The position numbers and the translations under genes are program-made. 64,000 bases of DNA from the NCBI GenBank assembly GCA_013151415.1, contig JAADII010000144.1, forward strand, positions 1 through 64,000. Direction: 5' to 3'. Positions 40,447-50,280 of the stretch are shown piece by piece; within the stretch, counting starts at the first letter, position 1; each line of letters opens with the position of its first letter. The DNA is from Chloroflexota bacterium (GTDB lineage Bacteria > Chloroflexota > Anaerolineae > J102). The notes under the pieces are model-generated. The model had not been told where the DNA came from. It worked only from the letters and a program-made list of their open reading frames with translations, and did not search any database.

Positions 40447-41490
40447 ATGCGAAAAGACAATGTTCCCTTAAACTTACGCGCGAGCGTGATTATTGCTGCG
40501 TATAATGCCAGCAAAGACCTGCCTCGATGCCTTGCGGCTTTAGACCAACAAACGACGCCGCGAGATGAATATGAAGTTATCGTGGTGGATGACGGCAGCG
40601 AGGATGATACGGCCGCCATTGCCGAGGCCGCGGGCGCGCGGGTGTTGCGTTTGCCGCATAGCGGCCCAGCCACGGCCCGCAACGCTGGCGTAGAAATCGC
40701 GCGCGCGCCCATTGTCATCTTCACGGATGCCGATTGTGAACCTGTGATCGATTTTGTAGAGCGCATGTTGGAGCCGTTCGCGGCGCCGGTGGTGAGCGGC
40801 GTGCGCGGGGTCTATCGCAGCCAGCAATCGTCGTTGGTGGCGCGTTTTGTGCAATTGGAGTATGAAGAGCGTTATCGGCGGATCGCTCATGTGCAGGAGG
40901 AAGGGGGCGCGGTCAATGCGCTGGATACGTCGTACGCGGCCTATCGCCGCGAGGTGTTCCTCGATGCTGGGGGGTTCGACACCCGGTTTCGGGGCGCGGC
41001 CGGCGAGGATCACGAACTATCCTACCGGTTGGCCCAACAAGGTCATATCTTTCGCCATAGCCCCCATGCCGCGGTTTATCATCGCCATGTCGATTCATTG
41101 TGGAAATATGCCAAGCGCAAGTTTCGCATCGGTTATTGGAAAGCGTTTTTAGCCCGTCAGCATCCCAGTTACGCGTTGGCCGATGCGCACACAACGCAGA
41201 GTTTGAAGCTTCAAATTGGGTTGGTCGCGCTGCTGGGCGCGACGCTGCTGGTTTGGCCGTTTTGGCCTTTTGCCGGGTGGCTGGCGGCTTTGTGGACGCT
41301 TCTATTTGCATTGAGCGCGTTGCCCTTCTTATTCCTGGTGGCTCGTCGCGATCCGGCGGTGCTGTTGGTGGCTCCGGTGTTGCTCTTTGTCCGCGCGATT
41401 TCCGCTGGCCTGGGGTTCTTTTGGGGCCTTTTGCGCATTCACCCCGATCTGGCTGCAGGCGAGGTGACGTTGGAGGCGAAAAAAGGGTAA
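40447..41490 (+). CDS. Membrane-bound GT2-family glycosyltransferase
   Basis: 347 residues. GT-A motifs ASVIIAAYNASKDLPRCL, YEVIVVDDGSEDDTA, VIFTDADCEP (DxD), FRGAAGEDHELSYRLAQQG; the C-terminal 110 residues hold two or three transmembrane helices (LVALLGATLLVWPFWPFAGW, VLLFVRAISAGLGFFWGLL). Such enzymes work at the cytoplasmic face on lipid-linked acceptors, or polymerise and extrude short chains. ATG 40447 start. GC-rich codon use like its neighbours. Confidence 0.88.
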   Translation: MRKDNVPLNLRASVIIAAYNASKDLPRCLAALDQQTTPRDEYEVIVVDDGSEDDTAAIAEAAGARVLRLPHSGPATARNAGVEIARAPIVIFTDADCEPVIDFVERMLEPFAAPVVSGVRGVYRSQQSSLVARFVQLEYEERYRRIAHVQEEGGAVNALDTSYAAYRREVFLDAGGFDTRFRGAAGEDHELSYRLAQQGHIFRHSPHAAVYHRHVDSLWKYAKRKFRIGYWKAFLARQHPSYALADAHTTQSLKLQIGLVALLGATLLVWPFWPFAGWLAALWTLLFALSALPFLFLVARRDPAVLLVAPVLLFVRAISAGLGFFWGLLRIHPDLAAGEVTLEAKKG

Positions 41491-41756
41491 GTTGTAGCCA
41501 CATCGCACTGATGAGTTTGCTTTGTGCATATTTTTGTGGCAGGATTGTTTTTGTCCGACGTTCTCCCACCTGGAGCAATTCGGCTATTGAACGTCGCTGT
41601 CCTGCGCTGCACAAGCTTTTGGGGATGCTATGCCGAGACTGCTCCTTTACTCACCTCAAACCGTATGGTTCGAAGCGCTTTTCAGCAACGGAGTGGCGTC
41701 TTGTCTGTGGTGGGACGTCCTCTGTGCGCTGTTTGCACGCGCCGCTCAAGCGTTGC

Positions 41757-41774
41757 ATGATTTCATGAAATCAT
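41757..41774. promoter_or_regulatory. 18-bp perfect palindrome, candidate operator
   Basis: ATGATTTCA-TGAAATCAT, a perfect inverted repeat without spacer, about 12 bases upstream of the -35 region of the epimerase/ABC-exporter promoter. Size and symmetry fit a dimeric regulator site; the regulator is unknown. Confidence 0.5.
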
Positions 41775-41785
41775 AATCTGAAGCG

Positions 41786-41857
41786 TTGTAGCCTTAGCTC
41801 CGCTTCATGATATACTTTCTTAGCCTGCAACGCCTGCGCCATTCTTTGGTGCAGGCG
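41786..41857 (+). promoter_or_regulatory. Promoter with extended -10 and hairpin leader for the epimerase/ABC operon
   Basis: TGATATACT (41808-41816) is an extended -10; a weak TTGTAG (41786) lies 19 bases upstream. CGCCTGCGCCA-TTCTT-TGGTGCAGGCG (41831-41857) forms a stable hairpin in the leader, and a GAGC-TTGC-GCTC-ATTTTTT sequence follows (from about 41863), which could act as a weak terminator or attenuator just before ATG 41899. Confidence 0.5.
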
Positions 41858-41898
41858 CGGCGGAGCTTGCGCTCATTTTTTCCACTCACCGACCGATT

Positions 41899-42921
41899 AT
41901 GAACAGACCAATTCAATCCGAAACACCCGACAGGCATTTCGCATCATGGCTGGACAAGCTCGTCATTGTAACGGGCGGCGCCGGCTTTCTCGGCTCCTTT
42001 CTGGTGGATGCGCTGCATGAGCGCGGCGCTCGTCATGTCGTCGTTCCGCGCAAGCGCGAATATGATCTAACCGAAATGGAGGCGATTCAGCGTTTGTTTC
42101 GAGATGTTTATCGTCAATACGACATCGCGCCCGAAAACACCATAGTGATGCATTTGGCGGCCCAGGTGGGCGGCATTGGCGCCAATCGCCTGCATCCGGC
42201 CGAGTTCTTTTATAGCAACCTGATGATGGGGGTGCAGCTTTTGCACGAGTCGTGGCGCGTCGGCGTGGGCAAGTTTGTGGCTGTTGGCACGGTGTGCGCT
42301 TATCCCAAATTCACTCCGGTTCCATTCAAGGAGGAGGATATCTGGAACGGTTACCCAGAGGAAACCAATGCGCCTTATGGCCTGGCCAAGAAGATGCTGC
42401 TGGTTCAATCCGAGGCCTATCGCCAGCAATACGGCTTCAACTCCATCTTTTTGTTGCCCACCAATCTTTATGGTCCGCGCGATAATTTCGATCTCGAAAC
42501 TTCGCATGTGATCCCGGCTCTGATTCGCAAGTGCCTGGAGGCGCAAGAACGTGGCGATAAGGAGATTGTGGTGTGGGGCGATGGTTCGCCCACGCGCGAA
42601 TTTCTCTATGTGGAGGATGCAGCCGAGGGCATCATGCTGGCCGCAGAGCGATACAATCAAAGCCTGCCGGTGAATCTCGGCTCGGGCATGGAGATCAGCA
42701 TTCGCGATTTGGTTCATCTTATTGCAGAGTTGACCGGCTTCGAGGGAGATATTGTGTGGGATGTCAGTAAGCCCAATGGCCAGCCGCGACGCGCGCTGGA
42801 TACGACCCGCGCCGAGAAACTCTTTGGCTTTCGCGCGGCCACTGATTTTCGCACCGGATTGCAACGCACCATCGATTGGTATCGCGAGCATAGGGTGAAG
42901 AAGGGGGTGGAATGCAAATGA
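41899..42921 (+). CDS. GDP-L-fucose-synthase-like NAD-dependent epimerase/reductase
   Basis: 340 residues, extended SDR. NAD motif [18 protein letters not shown], then [21 protein letters not shown] (Fcl-type), [15 protein letters not shown], active-site YGLAKK (YxxxK), [14 protein letters not shown] and [14 protein letters not shown]. Fcl makes GDP-L-fucose from GDP-4-keto-6-deoxymannose; close relatives make other GDP- or UDP-6-deoxy sugars. The extra N-terminal 18 residues are unusual. It overlaps the ABC permease gene by about ten bases, placing the sugar in the exported polymer. Confidence 0.85.
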   Translation: MNRPIQSETPDRHFASWLDKLVIVTGGAGFLGSFLVDALHERGARHVVVPRKREYDLTEMEAIQRLFRDVYRQYDIAPENTIVMHLAAQVGGIGANRLHPAEFFYSNLMMGVQLLHESWRVGVGKFVAVGTVCAYPKFTPVPFKEEDIWNGYPEETNAPYGLAKKMLLVQSEAYRQQYGFNSIFLLPTNLYGPRDNFDLETSHVIPALIRKCLEAQERGDKEIVVWGDGSPTREFLYVEDAAEGIMLAAERYNQSLPVNLGSGMEISIRDLVHLIAELTGFEGDIVWDVSKPNGQPRRALDTTRAEKLFGFRAATDFRTGLQRTIDWYREHRVKKGVECK

Positions 42922-43760
42922 CCGCCAGAAAAGACATGCTCGTTATCGAACCGCCCAAGGGGTGGCAGCCCATCAATTTCAAGGAGCTGCGAGAATATCG
43001 CGATCTTTTCTATTACTTGGTGCGTCGCGATGTGCAGGTGCTCTATAAGCAGACCGTGCTGGGTTTTGCTTGGGCCATCTTGCGTCCCTTTCTTAGCATG
43101 ATTTTGTTCACGTTTGTTTTTGGCAATGTGGCCCAGGTGAGCAGCGATGGCGTGCCCTATCCTGTTTTTAGTTATGTGGCTTTGGTCCCCTGGACTTATT
43201 TTTCCACCGCGCTGACCACCTCGAGCATGAGCCTGGTGACAAACAGCAACATGCTCACCAAGGTTTATTTCCCGCGTTTGGTTTTCCCCTTGACGCCGGT
43301 GTTGGCCAAACTGGTGGATTTCGTCATCGCTTTCGCCTTCATTCCTTTGTTGCTCTTGTGGTTTCGCATCATGCCCACGCGTGATGTTGTCTTTATTCCT
43401 TTATTGATCATCATTTTGATGATGACCGCCGCGGGCGCAGGCATGTGGCTTGCCGCTTTGGGCATTCAATATCGCGATATCAAATACGCGACCCAATTTA
43501 TGACGCAATTGCTCATGTACGCTGCTCCGGTTGTGTGGTCGGTGACGGCCCTCACCGCTCGGTTGGGTGAAACGGGTCGTCTGATCTATGGGTTGTATCC
43601 GCTGGCTGGCGTGATCGAGGGCTTTCGTTCGGCTTTGTTGGGATCGGTTCCCATGCCGTGGGATCTTATTGCCGTTGGTGGGGCGTCGGCGTTTGTCCTC
43701 TTTGTTAGCGGAGCATTCTATTTCCGCCGCATGGAAGTGGCTTTCGCCGATGTCGCCTAG
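42912..43760 (+). CDS. wzm: Polysaccharide ABC exporter, permease (Wzm-like)
   Basis: 282 residues with six helices in the ABC-2 pattern: an N-terminal amphipathic stretch ([20 protein letters not shown]), [40 protein letters not shown], and [16 protein letters not shown]. With the ATPase encoded next it exports O-antigen- or teichoic-acid-like polymers. ATG 42912 or 42918 inside the epimerase end. After it comes a 118-bp spacer with its own promoter candidate. Confidence 0.9.
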   Translation: MQMTARKDMLVIEPPKGWQPINFKELREYRDLFYYLVRRDVQVLYKQTVLGFAWAILRPFLSMILFTFVFGNVAQVSSDGVPYPVFSYVALVPWTYFSTALTTSSMSLVTNSNMLTKVYFPRLVFPLTPVLAKLVDFVIAFAFIPLLLLWFRIMPTRDVVFIPLLIIILMMTAAGAGMWLAALGIQYRDIKYATQFMTQLLMYAAPVVWSVTALTARLGETGRLIYGLYPLAGVIEGFRSALLGSVPMPWDLIAVGGASAFVLFVSGAFYFRRMEVAFADVA

Positions 43761-43786
43761 CTTTTTCGCCTCAGCTAGATGCATGC

Positions 43787-43816
43787 TTGAACGACTGAGA
43801 TAGCCCTTCTTAATAA
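43787..43816 (+). promoter_or_regulatory. Candidate promoter before the Wzt-like gene
   Basis: TTGAAC (43787-43792), 18-base spacer, TAATAA (43811-43816), in the short AT-richer spacer between permease and ATPase genes. It could give the ATPase and downstream genes a second start. Confidence 0.35.
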
Positions 43817-43878
43817 TTATGAATGCAGACGACGGGATTCATGAGGGCCAGCCCCCGGTCTCATAGCGACTTTGATCT

Positions 43879-45162
43879 ATGACTGATATCGCCATCCAGG
43901 TGGAGAATCTGGGCAAACGTTACCGCATTGGCGTGCAGGAAGAAAAGTACGACACTTTGGGCGCGCAAATGCTGGCCTGGCTGCGTTCGCCCATCACCAA
44001 TTATCGTCGTTTACGCGGGTTGAGCGCATTTAGTGAAAATGGTCAGGCCGAAGATGTGATATGGGCGTTGAAGGATGTCTCATTCACAGTGAAGGAGGGC
44101 GAGGCTTTGGGCGTGATTGGTCGCAATGGCGCGGGCAAAAGCACCTTGCTCAAAGTGCTCTCGCGCATCACCCCGCCCACCACCGGCCGCGTGTTGCTCA
44201 GCGGCCGCGTGGCCAGCCTGCTCGAGGTGGGGACCGGGTTTCACCCCGAATTGACGGGACGGGAAAACATTTATCTCAACGGCAGCATCTTGGGCATGAC
44301 CAAGGCCGAGATCGATCGCAAGTTCGATGAGATCGTGGCCTTTTCGGGCGTGGAGAAATTTATCGACACGCCGGTGAAGCGTTATTCCAGCGGCATGCGC
44401 GTGCGCCTGGCCTTTTCGGTGGCCGCGCACCTCGAGCCGGAGATTTTGCTCATCGACGAGGTGTTGGCCGTGGGCGACGCCGAGTTTCAGCGCAAATGCC
44501 TGGGTAAGATGCAGGATGTGGCGGGCGCAGGACGCACGGTGTTGTTCGTTTCGCATAACATGCCCGCGGTCACGCGCCTTTGCCAGCGAGCTATTTTGTT
44601 GGAAAAAGGTCGCTTGATCATGGATGGCCCCTCAGAGGAAGTGGTGGCCAGTTATCTGGCCGACGCCACGCGTACAGGCGCGGCCCGCAGTTGGGCTTTG
44701 GACGAGGCCCCCGGAACCGACGAGTTGCGATTGACCTCCGTCAGCCTGGTGAACAGCCAACATCGCATCGTCTCGGTGGTCAGCGTCGAAGAGGAGTTGC
44801 AGCTTCGTATTGGTTATCGCGTCAATACGCCGGGGCTCACCTTTCGTTGCGCAGCCAAGTTTTACACGCAAGGCGTTTGCGCGTTCGCCACGGTCGAACC
44901 GACCGAAACCACCCGCGACCGCGAAGGGCACTATTGGTCGGTGGTGCGCATCCCGGCTCATTTGCTCAGTGAGGGTGAATATCTGGTGGGCGTTTCCATT
45001 TTTTCATCGAAGGGTCGTAAAATTCACTATGTGCTCGAAGATGAAGTGATTGTGTTCCAGGTCACTGATCCTATTTCCGGTCAATCGGCTCGCGGCGATT
45101 ACACCGAGCCTTTTGCTGGCGTCATGCGCCCCAAATTGGAGTGGAGCATGGAGCATGCATAA
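43879..45162 (+). CDS. wzt: Polysaccharide ABC exporter, ATPase with C-terminal carbohydrate-binding domain (Wzt-like)
   Basis: 427 residues. Walker [19 protein letters not shown]-loop region [19 protein letters not shown], signature [16 protein letters not shown], Walker [19 protein letters not shown]-loop TVLFVSHNM. Residues from about 270 on form a beta-sandwich of the Wzt C-terminal type ([34 protein letters not shown]), which in O9a-type systems recognises the capped non-reducing end of the chain. This suggests the exported polymer is terminated by a modification, perhaps methyl or other groups from neighbouring genes. Confidence 0.92.
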   Translation: MTDIAIQVENLGKRYRIGVQEEKYDTLGAQMLAWLRSPITNYRRLRGLSAFSENGQAEDVIWALKDVSFTVKEGEALGVIGRNGAGKSTLLKVLSRITPPTTGRVLLSGRVASLLEVGTGFHPELTGRENIYLNGSILGMTKAEIDRKFDEIVAFSGVEKFIDTPVKRYSSGMRVRLAFSVAAHLEPEILLIDEVLAVGDAEFQRKCLGKMQDVAGAGRTVLFVSHNMPAVTRLCQRAILLEKGRLIMDGPSEEVVASYLADATRTGAARSWALDEAPGTDELRLTSVSLVNSQHRIVSVVSVEEELQLRIGYRVNTPGLTFRCAAKFYTQGVCAFATVEPTETTRDREGHYWSVVRIPAHLLSEGEYLVGVSIFSSKGRKIHYVLEDEVIVFQVTDPISGQSARGDYTEPFAGVMRPKLEWSMEHA

Positions 45163-45742
45163 GACGTATGTTTTCTTGGCTCGCACATACCGTCGTCTGC
45201 GTTCATTTCTTTTGCATCCCGGTCGTTATATCGACCAAGCCGTCACCGATTACCTTAATCGACTCGGTTTCCTCACCATTCATCGTTACATTGTGCATGG
45301 CCCGCCGGATCGCCTTCATCTTGGTCATCCTCGGCCAAAGAACAACACATTTTTCAACACCCGTTCTGGGCGCATTTATGTGGGGAATGGCGTGGTTTGG
45401 GGATATCATTGCCAGGTGCTTACAGGCGTGCACCTGTTTGAGAACGGCAAGCTTAAGCAACCTAAGTCAGAACAGGTGCCCACCGAGGGCTATGACATTC
45501 GCATTGGCGACGGCTGTTGGATCGCATCGGGCGCGATCATCACCGGTGGCGTGACCATTGGCGAGAATTCCATCGTGGCTGCGGGCGCGGTGGTGACAAA
45601 AGATGTGCCCGCGGGCAGCATTGTCGGCGGCGTGCCCGCGCGCATTATCGGCCGCACCGATGAATTGGGGCCGAATGGTAGGCGCATGAGCGTGGTGCGC
45701 GTAGACTCCGATAACCAACCCTCGACTTCGTCAACCCATTGA
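45155..45742 (+). CDS. Hexapeptide-repeat (left-handed beta-helix) acyltransferase
   Basis: 195 residues from ATG 45155 ([15 protein letters not shown]), overlapping the ATPase stop. LbH repeats: [72 protein letters not shown]. These trimers move acetyl or other acyl groups from CoA onto sugars (WbbJ/NeuD/LacA type). The track start (45050) lies inside the ATPase gene and is rejected. Likely decorates a sugar of the exported chain. Confidence 0.88.
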   Translation: MHKTYVFLARTYRRLRSFLLHPGRYIDQAVTDYLNRLGFLTIHRYIVHGPPDRLHLGHPRPKNNTFFNTRSGRIYVGNGVVWGYHCQVLTGVHLFENGKLKQPKSEQVPTEGYDIRIGDGCWIASGAIITGGVTIGENSIVAAGAVVTKDVPAGSIVGGVPARIIGRTDELGPNGRRMSVVRVDSDNQPSTSSTH

Positions 45743-45752
45743 TCTTACACTA

Positions 45753-46775
45753 ATGACCCAATCTGCACAGCCTCCGTACAATGTATGCCTCATTGGTTTG
45801 GGGCGTCATGGCCTTAAACAATTGCACCGGCTTGCAGAGAATCCCGCCCAGTGGCGTCTTGCCGCGGTAGTGGACCGCTCTGTGGCCGCGTATGCGCGGT
45901 TTCAATACCATTTTCATTCATTGCGAGTCCCGTTTTATCGAGACGCGGTCGAGGCCATTCGTTCCGAACCTATTGATGTCATCATCATTTCCACTACGGC
46001 CCCTTCACATGTTCCTATTGCCGAGAGCTTGATACGCGGCGGGTATGAGGGCGGGCTGCTCATTGAAAAGCCCATTTCCGATAGCATCGCCCGAGCCGAA
46101 GATTTACAGCATCTCATTGAAGAAGCCGCGTGGCCGGGTCGCGTGGCGGTGGATTTCAACCGGCGTTGTTCCGAACTTTATCGCCGCGTAAAGAGCGTGC
46201 ACAAGAGCGGCGAGTGCGGCGCCATCATCCGGCTCGAATTCAATCGGCCCTGTAAGCTAAGCATGGTGGGCATGCACTTTATCGATCTGGCGAACTGGAT
46301 CATCGGCAGTCGTCCTATCGAGGTGTCGGGCCGGCTGGATATGACCTCGATTGTGGACCATCGCGGCGCGGTCTTCTACGATCCGCCGGGCTGGTTGCAG
46401 GTGCGTTATGCAAGTGGCGCCATTTTCGAGATGAACACCATGCCCGACGCGCCGCCGGAGTCGTTGGGCATGACGGTCTGGTTCGAGCAAGGCAAGGCCC
46501 GCATCAACAACGATGAATCGCTGGCCGTCATCGAAACGCCGGCGGGCGAGGACAGGGTGGAAGTCACCGATGAAAACCGCCGTTATCGCTGGATCGAATC
46601 GGCCCTGGCCTCGGTGGTCGAGGCGTCGGCCGGATGTGAAATTTGCCCCCTACCCGAGGCCATCTTAGCGCTGGAGGTGGTCGCGGCCGTGCATCATTCC
46701 AACAGCATGGACGGGGCGATCGCAACCTTGCCCTTGCCGCAAGAGGTGCGGAATCGACGTTTACGGATCGCCTGA
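45753..46775 (+). CDS. Gfo/Idh/MocA-family oxidoreductase (first copy)
   Basis: 340 residues. N-terminal NAD fold YNVCLIGLGRHGLKQLHRLA, the EKP motif in GGLLIEKPISDSIARA, then the alpha/beta C-terminal domain (MVGMHFIDLANWIIGS). The family oxidises or isomerises sugars, including nucleotide sugars (WlbA/WbpB type). Eleven bases separate it from the acyltransferase gene. The second copy downstream shares only fold-level similarity, so the two probably work on different steps. Confidence 0.85.
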   Translation: MTQSAQPPYNVCLIGLGRHGLKQLHRLAENPAQWRLAAVVDRSVAAYARFQYHFHSLRVPFYRDAVEAIRSEPIDVIIISTTAPSHVPIAESLIRGGYEGGLLIEKPISDSIARAEDLQHLIEEAAWPGRVAVDFNRRCSELYRRVKSVHKSGECGAIIRLEFNRPCKLSMVGMHFIDLANWIIGSRPIEVSGRLDMTSIVDHRGAVFYDPPGWLQVRYASGAIFEMNTMPDAPPESLGMTVWFEQGKARINNDESLAVIETPAGEDRVEVTDENRRYRWIESALASVVEASAGCEICPLPEAILALEVVAAVHHSNSMDGAIATLPLPQEVRNRRLRIA

Positions 46776-46805
46776 CGGATTCATTCACCGGACATCGTTT
46801 ACACC

Positions 46806-47942
46806 ATGATCAAGCCCCTATTGAGAACAGGCATTCGGGTTCTGCCGGGACCGATCCGCAGACCGGTGCAGGACTATATCAGATACGTGAGCAAGCGTCG
46901 TTCATTGGAGCGGATGCAAAACGCCTTGCCCTATTGGGAGCGAAGGGAGCAGCCCGGAGAAAAGCCGCTGGTGAGGGTGGGGTTTATTGGCGCTGGCAAT
47001 TACGCTCGGCATCATCTCAAGGTGTTGAACGCCTTGAACAACGTCTCCATCGCGGCCATTCTCACCACCGGCAGCCCTCGCGGCCGCGCGGTGGCCGAAG
47101 AATATGGCGTCTCCAATCTTTATACCGATCGCGACGCCTTTTTAAGCGAAGTTGATGTCGATTGTTATGTGGTGGTGGTCTCGGCCTGGGCCATCAAGCC
47201 TGTGGCTATGGATTGTCTGGCCACGGGCAAGCCTGTGCTTTTGGAAAAGCCGGCCGGGGTTTCGCCCGAGGATACGGCCGAGCTGGTGGAGCAGGCCGAA
47301 AAATACAACACCTATGGCATGGTGTGCATGAACCGCCGCTTTTATTCGGTCATCGAACACGGGCTGGCCACGCTCGCGACTTATGGACCCATTCGCGGAG
47401 CCATTTTGGAAATGCCCGAGCGCATCACCGATGAACGCCAATCGCGGCGACTAACCGAATGGGACTATGATCACTTCGCTTTTCGCAACTCGGTGCATGG
47501 CATCGATTTGTTGCGCTATATCTTGGGCGATGTGAAGGAAGTGCACAGCATCGCCCGGCCCAATGTCGCCTTTGATAATGCCGCGGCCTCGTTCGGCGGC
47601 GTCATCGAGCACGAAGGCGGCGCCATGAGCGCCGTGCTGGCCTTATGGGACACACAGCTTCCCTGGCGACTCACGCTCATCGCCGAAAATGGGCGTTTGC
47701 GTTATGGGCCGTTCGAGCGCGGTTGGTTCATCAATGAAAAAGGCGTGGAGATTCCCATTCGCGCCGATGAAATCGATACTGCCTTTCGGGCCGGCGTCTA
47801 TGCGCAAGATCTTCATTTCATCGAAAGCGTGCGACACCATAAACAGCCCACCCTTCCGGCCTGTTTGCTGCCAGACGCGCTGAAAACGAATATATTGATC
47901 GAGCGTTTGTATGGAGGCGGTTCAATGGAGCGTTGGCGGTGA
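46806..47942 (+). CDS. Gfo/Idh/MocA-family oxidoreductase (second copy)
   Basis: 378 residues with about 45 residues before the NAD fold (VGFIGAGNYARHHLKVLNAL), VLLEKPAGVSPEDTAEL with the EKP motif, and VHGIDLLRYILGDVKEV in the C-terminal domain. The N-terminal RPVQDYIRYVSKRRSLERM piece resembles the C-terminal linker of bi-domain inositol/dehydrogenase-like sugar enzymes. TGA of this gene overlaps the ATG of the GT4 gene (TGATG). Likely makes or modifies a nucleotide sugar for the polymer. Confidence 0.85.
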   Translation: MIKPLLRTGIRVLPGPIRRPVQDYIRYVSKRRSLERMQNALPYWERREQPGEKPLVRVGFIGAGNYARHHLKVLNALNNVSIAAILTTGSPRGRAVAEEYGVSNLYTDRDAFLSEVDVDCYVVVVSAWAIKPVAMDCLATGKPVLLEKPAGVSPEDTAELVEQAEKYNTYGMVCMNRRFYSVIEHGLATLATYGPIRGAILEMPERITDERQSRRLTEWDYDHFAFRNSVHGIDLLRYILGDVKEVHSIARPNVAFDNAAASFGGVIEHEGGAMSAVLALWDTQLPWRLTLIAENGRLRYGPFERGWFINEKGVEIPIRADEIDTAFRAGVYAQDLHFIESVRHHKQPTLPACLLPDALKTNILIERLYGGGSMERWR

Positions 47943-49309
47943 TGTCGAGATTGGGTGATACGCTTAATATTTTGCAAATTAGCACCTATGACCACGCCGG
48001 AGGCGCGGAGGGGGTGGCTTATAGTTTGTTCGAGGCCTATCGTCAGCGAGGTCATCGTTCTTATCTCGCCGTGGGCTGGAAGCGCGGACAAGATCCCGAC
48101 GTCTTCCAAATGAAGCCGCGTGCAAATGGCCGATGGCGAGATTGGTGGCTGAGACCCGAATGGCGAACGGAGGGATCAGGCGCTCGCGCGCGCGCTCGTT
48201 TGGCCGCCTTGGGCGACCCTCGGCGTTGGTTAGAACGTCAACTGGGCGTCGAAGACTTTCATTTTCCGGCCACAGCAACAGCGCCCCTTCTGCCTCCCCA
48301 TTCTCCTCACATTCTCCACGCCCACAACCTACATGGCGGATATTTTGACCTGAGGATGCTGCCGCGACTGTCGGCGCAGCGACCTTTATTTCTTAGCCTT
48401 CACGATGCATGGCTTCTTGCAGGGCATTGCGCGCATTCATTGGATTGTGATCGCTGGTTGCATGGTTGCGGTCGTTGCCCCGATATTGCACGCCCTATCG
48501 CTATCAAGCGAGACGCCTCGGCCTATAACTGGCGACGCAAACGAGACATCTATGCGCGCAGCAAGCTCTATGTGGCCACGCCTTGCCGTTGGCTCATGGA
48601 TAAAGTGGAGCGTTCGATGTTGATGCCTGGCATTGTCGAGGCGCGGATCATTCCCTACGGCATCGATCTCACCCTGTTCCATCCCGGAGACAAGCAAAAG
48701 GCCCGAGCGACGCTTGGTCTGCCGCAAGATGCGCATATTGTTCTGTTTGTTGGCCGCGCCACCCGCAGCAGCCCCTGGAAGGATTATGATTTAATGGAAA
48801 AAGTGGTCGAGCGGCTTGCAGTGAACGCTTCGAACGCGAAGACCGTATTTGTCTTCCTGGGTGAGGAACACGCGCCGCAAAAGCTTGGCTCGGTTTTGAT
48901 GTTGTTCAAGGGCTTTGAAAAACAGGCCGCGGACGTGGCTCGATTTTTCCAGGCTGCGGACGTTTATTTGCATGCGGCTAAAGCCGACACCTTTCCCAAT
49001 GTCGTTTTAGAGGCTATGGCTTGCGGTTTGCCGGTGGTGGCGACCGCTGTAGGCGGCATTCCCGAACAGGTGGAGGATGGGAAGACGGGACTTCTCGCGC
49101 CGACTGGCGATGTCGAAGCCATGACTGCATGCGTGCATCGGCTTCTCACAGACCCGGCGTTGCGACGTCGGCTGGGCATGAATGCGGCTTGTTCGGCGCG
49201 TGAGCGTTTCGACCGAGAGCGCATGGTGAATGATTATCTTGATTGGTATTATCAGACGTTGGCAAATCAACGTCGGCGTCCGGGTCGCTCTTTTGTGGCG
49301 GCTCATTGA
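47942..49309 (+). CDS. GT4-family glycosyltransferase, paralogue A
   Basis: 455 residues from ATG 47942 (MSRLGDTLNILQISTYDH). N-terminal ILQISTYDHAGGAEGVAYSL and LSLHDAWLLAGHCAHSLDC, CGRCPDIARPIAIKRDASAY; the donor domain has LFVGRATRSSPWKDYDLMEK and ADTFPNVVLEAMACGLPVVA (EX7E), AVGGIPEQV. The cysteine-containing CDRWLHGCGRCPD motif is a mark of a WcaC/colanic-type GT4 group. Strikingly like the GT4 gene at 51.6 kb, so a tandem duplication enclosing two genes. Confidence 0.9.
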   Translation: MSRLGDTLNILQISTYDHAGGAEGVAYSLFEAYRQRGHRSYLAVGWKRGQDPDVFQMKPRANGRWRDWWLRPEWRTEGSGARARARLAALGDPRRWLERQLGVEDFHFPATATAPLLPPHSPHILHAHNLHGGYFDLRMLPRLSAQRPLFLSLHDAWLLAGHCAHSLDCDRWLHGCGRCPDIARPIAIKRDASAYNWRRKRDIYARSKLYVATPCRWLMDKVERSMLMPGIVEARIIPYGIDLTLFHPGDKQKARATLGLPQDAHIVLFVGRATRSSPWKDYDLMEKVVERLAVNASNAKTVFVFLGEEHAPQKLGSVLMLFKGFEKQAADVARFFQAADVYLHAAKADTFPNVVLEAMACGLPVVATAVGGIPEQVEDGKTGLLAPTGDVEAMTACVHRLLTDPALRRRLGMNAACSARERFDRERMVNDYLDWYYQTLANQRRRPGRSFVAAH

Positions 49310-49403
49310 CAAATCACGAACGCATTTTATAGACTAATTTCGTTATTGTTTCACGGTGTTGCATCTCCTCTCATGTTGTTAAACTTCTCAAGAGATTTTG
49401 TCT

Positions 49404-50228
49404 ATGAAAGTTGTTCGTTCATTACACGTTCGCATTGCTCAAAAAGGATTTAAGGGCGCGATCCTGGATTTGCTCAATCCACGCACCTGGATACGCGCGC
49501 TCAGGCGTCGCTTGTTGCAATATAAACAACGGCGTTTTGCAAGTGGAGAGAACCTTGTAGTGGTCGATCTGCCCACCCTCACAGTGGATAAGAATCGGCA
49601 GATCTGGAACGATTATGATTGGTCATTGAGCGGTGAGGAGTGGACCGATCATGTGCGTGAATATCGCGGGCTTGAGCCGAAGCAGTGGAAGCAGGCGTTA
49701 ATCGACGGCATGATGCGAAAATACATTCAGCCGGGCTCTGTGGTGCTTGAAATTGGCCCGGGCGCGGGGCGTTGGACTGCTGAACTCGCGCCTTTGGCCG
49801 GTCGGTTGCTGGTGGCGGATATCACGGAACGTTGCCTGGATATTTGTCGAGACCGATTCCGGGAATATGCACACATTGAGTATTATCTCATCGAGCGGGG
49901 TCTGGATTTTATCGAGGATAACTCTCTGGATTATATATGGTCTTATGATGTGTTTGTACATATTAATCCAAGCGATGTTTCTGCATATATCCGCGATTTT
50001 TTCCGGGTGCTCAAGCCCGGCGGCATAGCCATTATTCATCATGCTGGTCAATATCCCACGGAGAAAGAGCGTCGACAAGGCTTGCGAACCTACATGAGTC
50101 GGGATTTGTTCGCTCATTTCGTGGCAAAGCATGGTTTGAACATGGTTGAACAAAATGAGAAACTGGCCCACAAGCCTGGCGATATTATCTCGGTGTTTGC
50201 CAAACCCTCATCTTCATTGGCTGGATGA
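49404..50228 (+). CDS. SAM-dependent methyltransferase
   Basis: 274 residues from ATG 49404 (MKVVRSLHVRIAQKGF). Class I fold: SVVLEIGPGAGRWTAELAP (SAM-binding GxGxG), LLVADITERCLDICRDRF, SLDYIWSYDVFVHINPSD and FFRVLKPGGIAIIHHAG. An 80-residue N-terminal extension includes LLNPRTWIRALRRRLLQYKQ. Acceptor may be a sugar of the chain; methylation can cap O-antigens exported by Wzt-type systems. The gene and the next one are somewhat AT-richer than their neighbours, a hint of separate origin. Confidence 0.85.
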   Translation: MKVVRSLHVRIAQKGFKGAILDLLNPRTWIRALRRRLLQYKQRRFASGENLVVVDLPTLTVDKNRQIWNDYDWSLSGEEWTDHVREYRGLEPKQWKQALIDGMMRKYIQPGSVVLEIGPGAGRWTAELAPLAGRLLVADITERCLDICRDRFREYAHIEYYLIERGLDFIEDNSLDYIWSYDVFVHINPSDVSAYIRDFFRVLKPGGIAIIHHAGQYPTEKERRQGLRTYMSRDLFAHFVAKHGLNMVEQNEKLAHKPGDIISVFAKPSSSLAG

Positions 50229-50280
50229 TGCTGTCAGGGGTTTGGGCGATGCATCTGAAGCCGATGAGTGAGTAAATTTT

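Larger units (their letters stand above)
41491..41898. other. 408-bp spacer with regulatory elements and a doubtful small ORF
   Basis: No recognisable gene. It holds an 18-bp perfect palindrome (41757-41774), a promoter candidate and a hairpin leader before the epimerase gene. A 48-codon ORF at 41630-41776 (begins MPRLLLYSPQTVWFEAL) has a stop inside the palindrome; it has no family I recognise and no clear ribosome-binding site, so I leave it unannotated. Confidence 0.6.

Noticed and set aside
41100-41768. 222-residue plus-strand ORF over the end of the GT2 gene and the spacer
   Set aside because: It overlaps the GT2 gene in another frame and its tail is cysteine- and arginine-rich noise.
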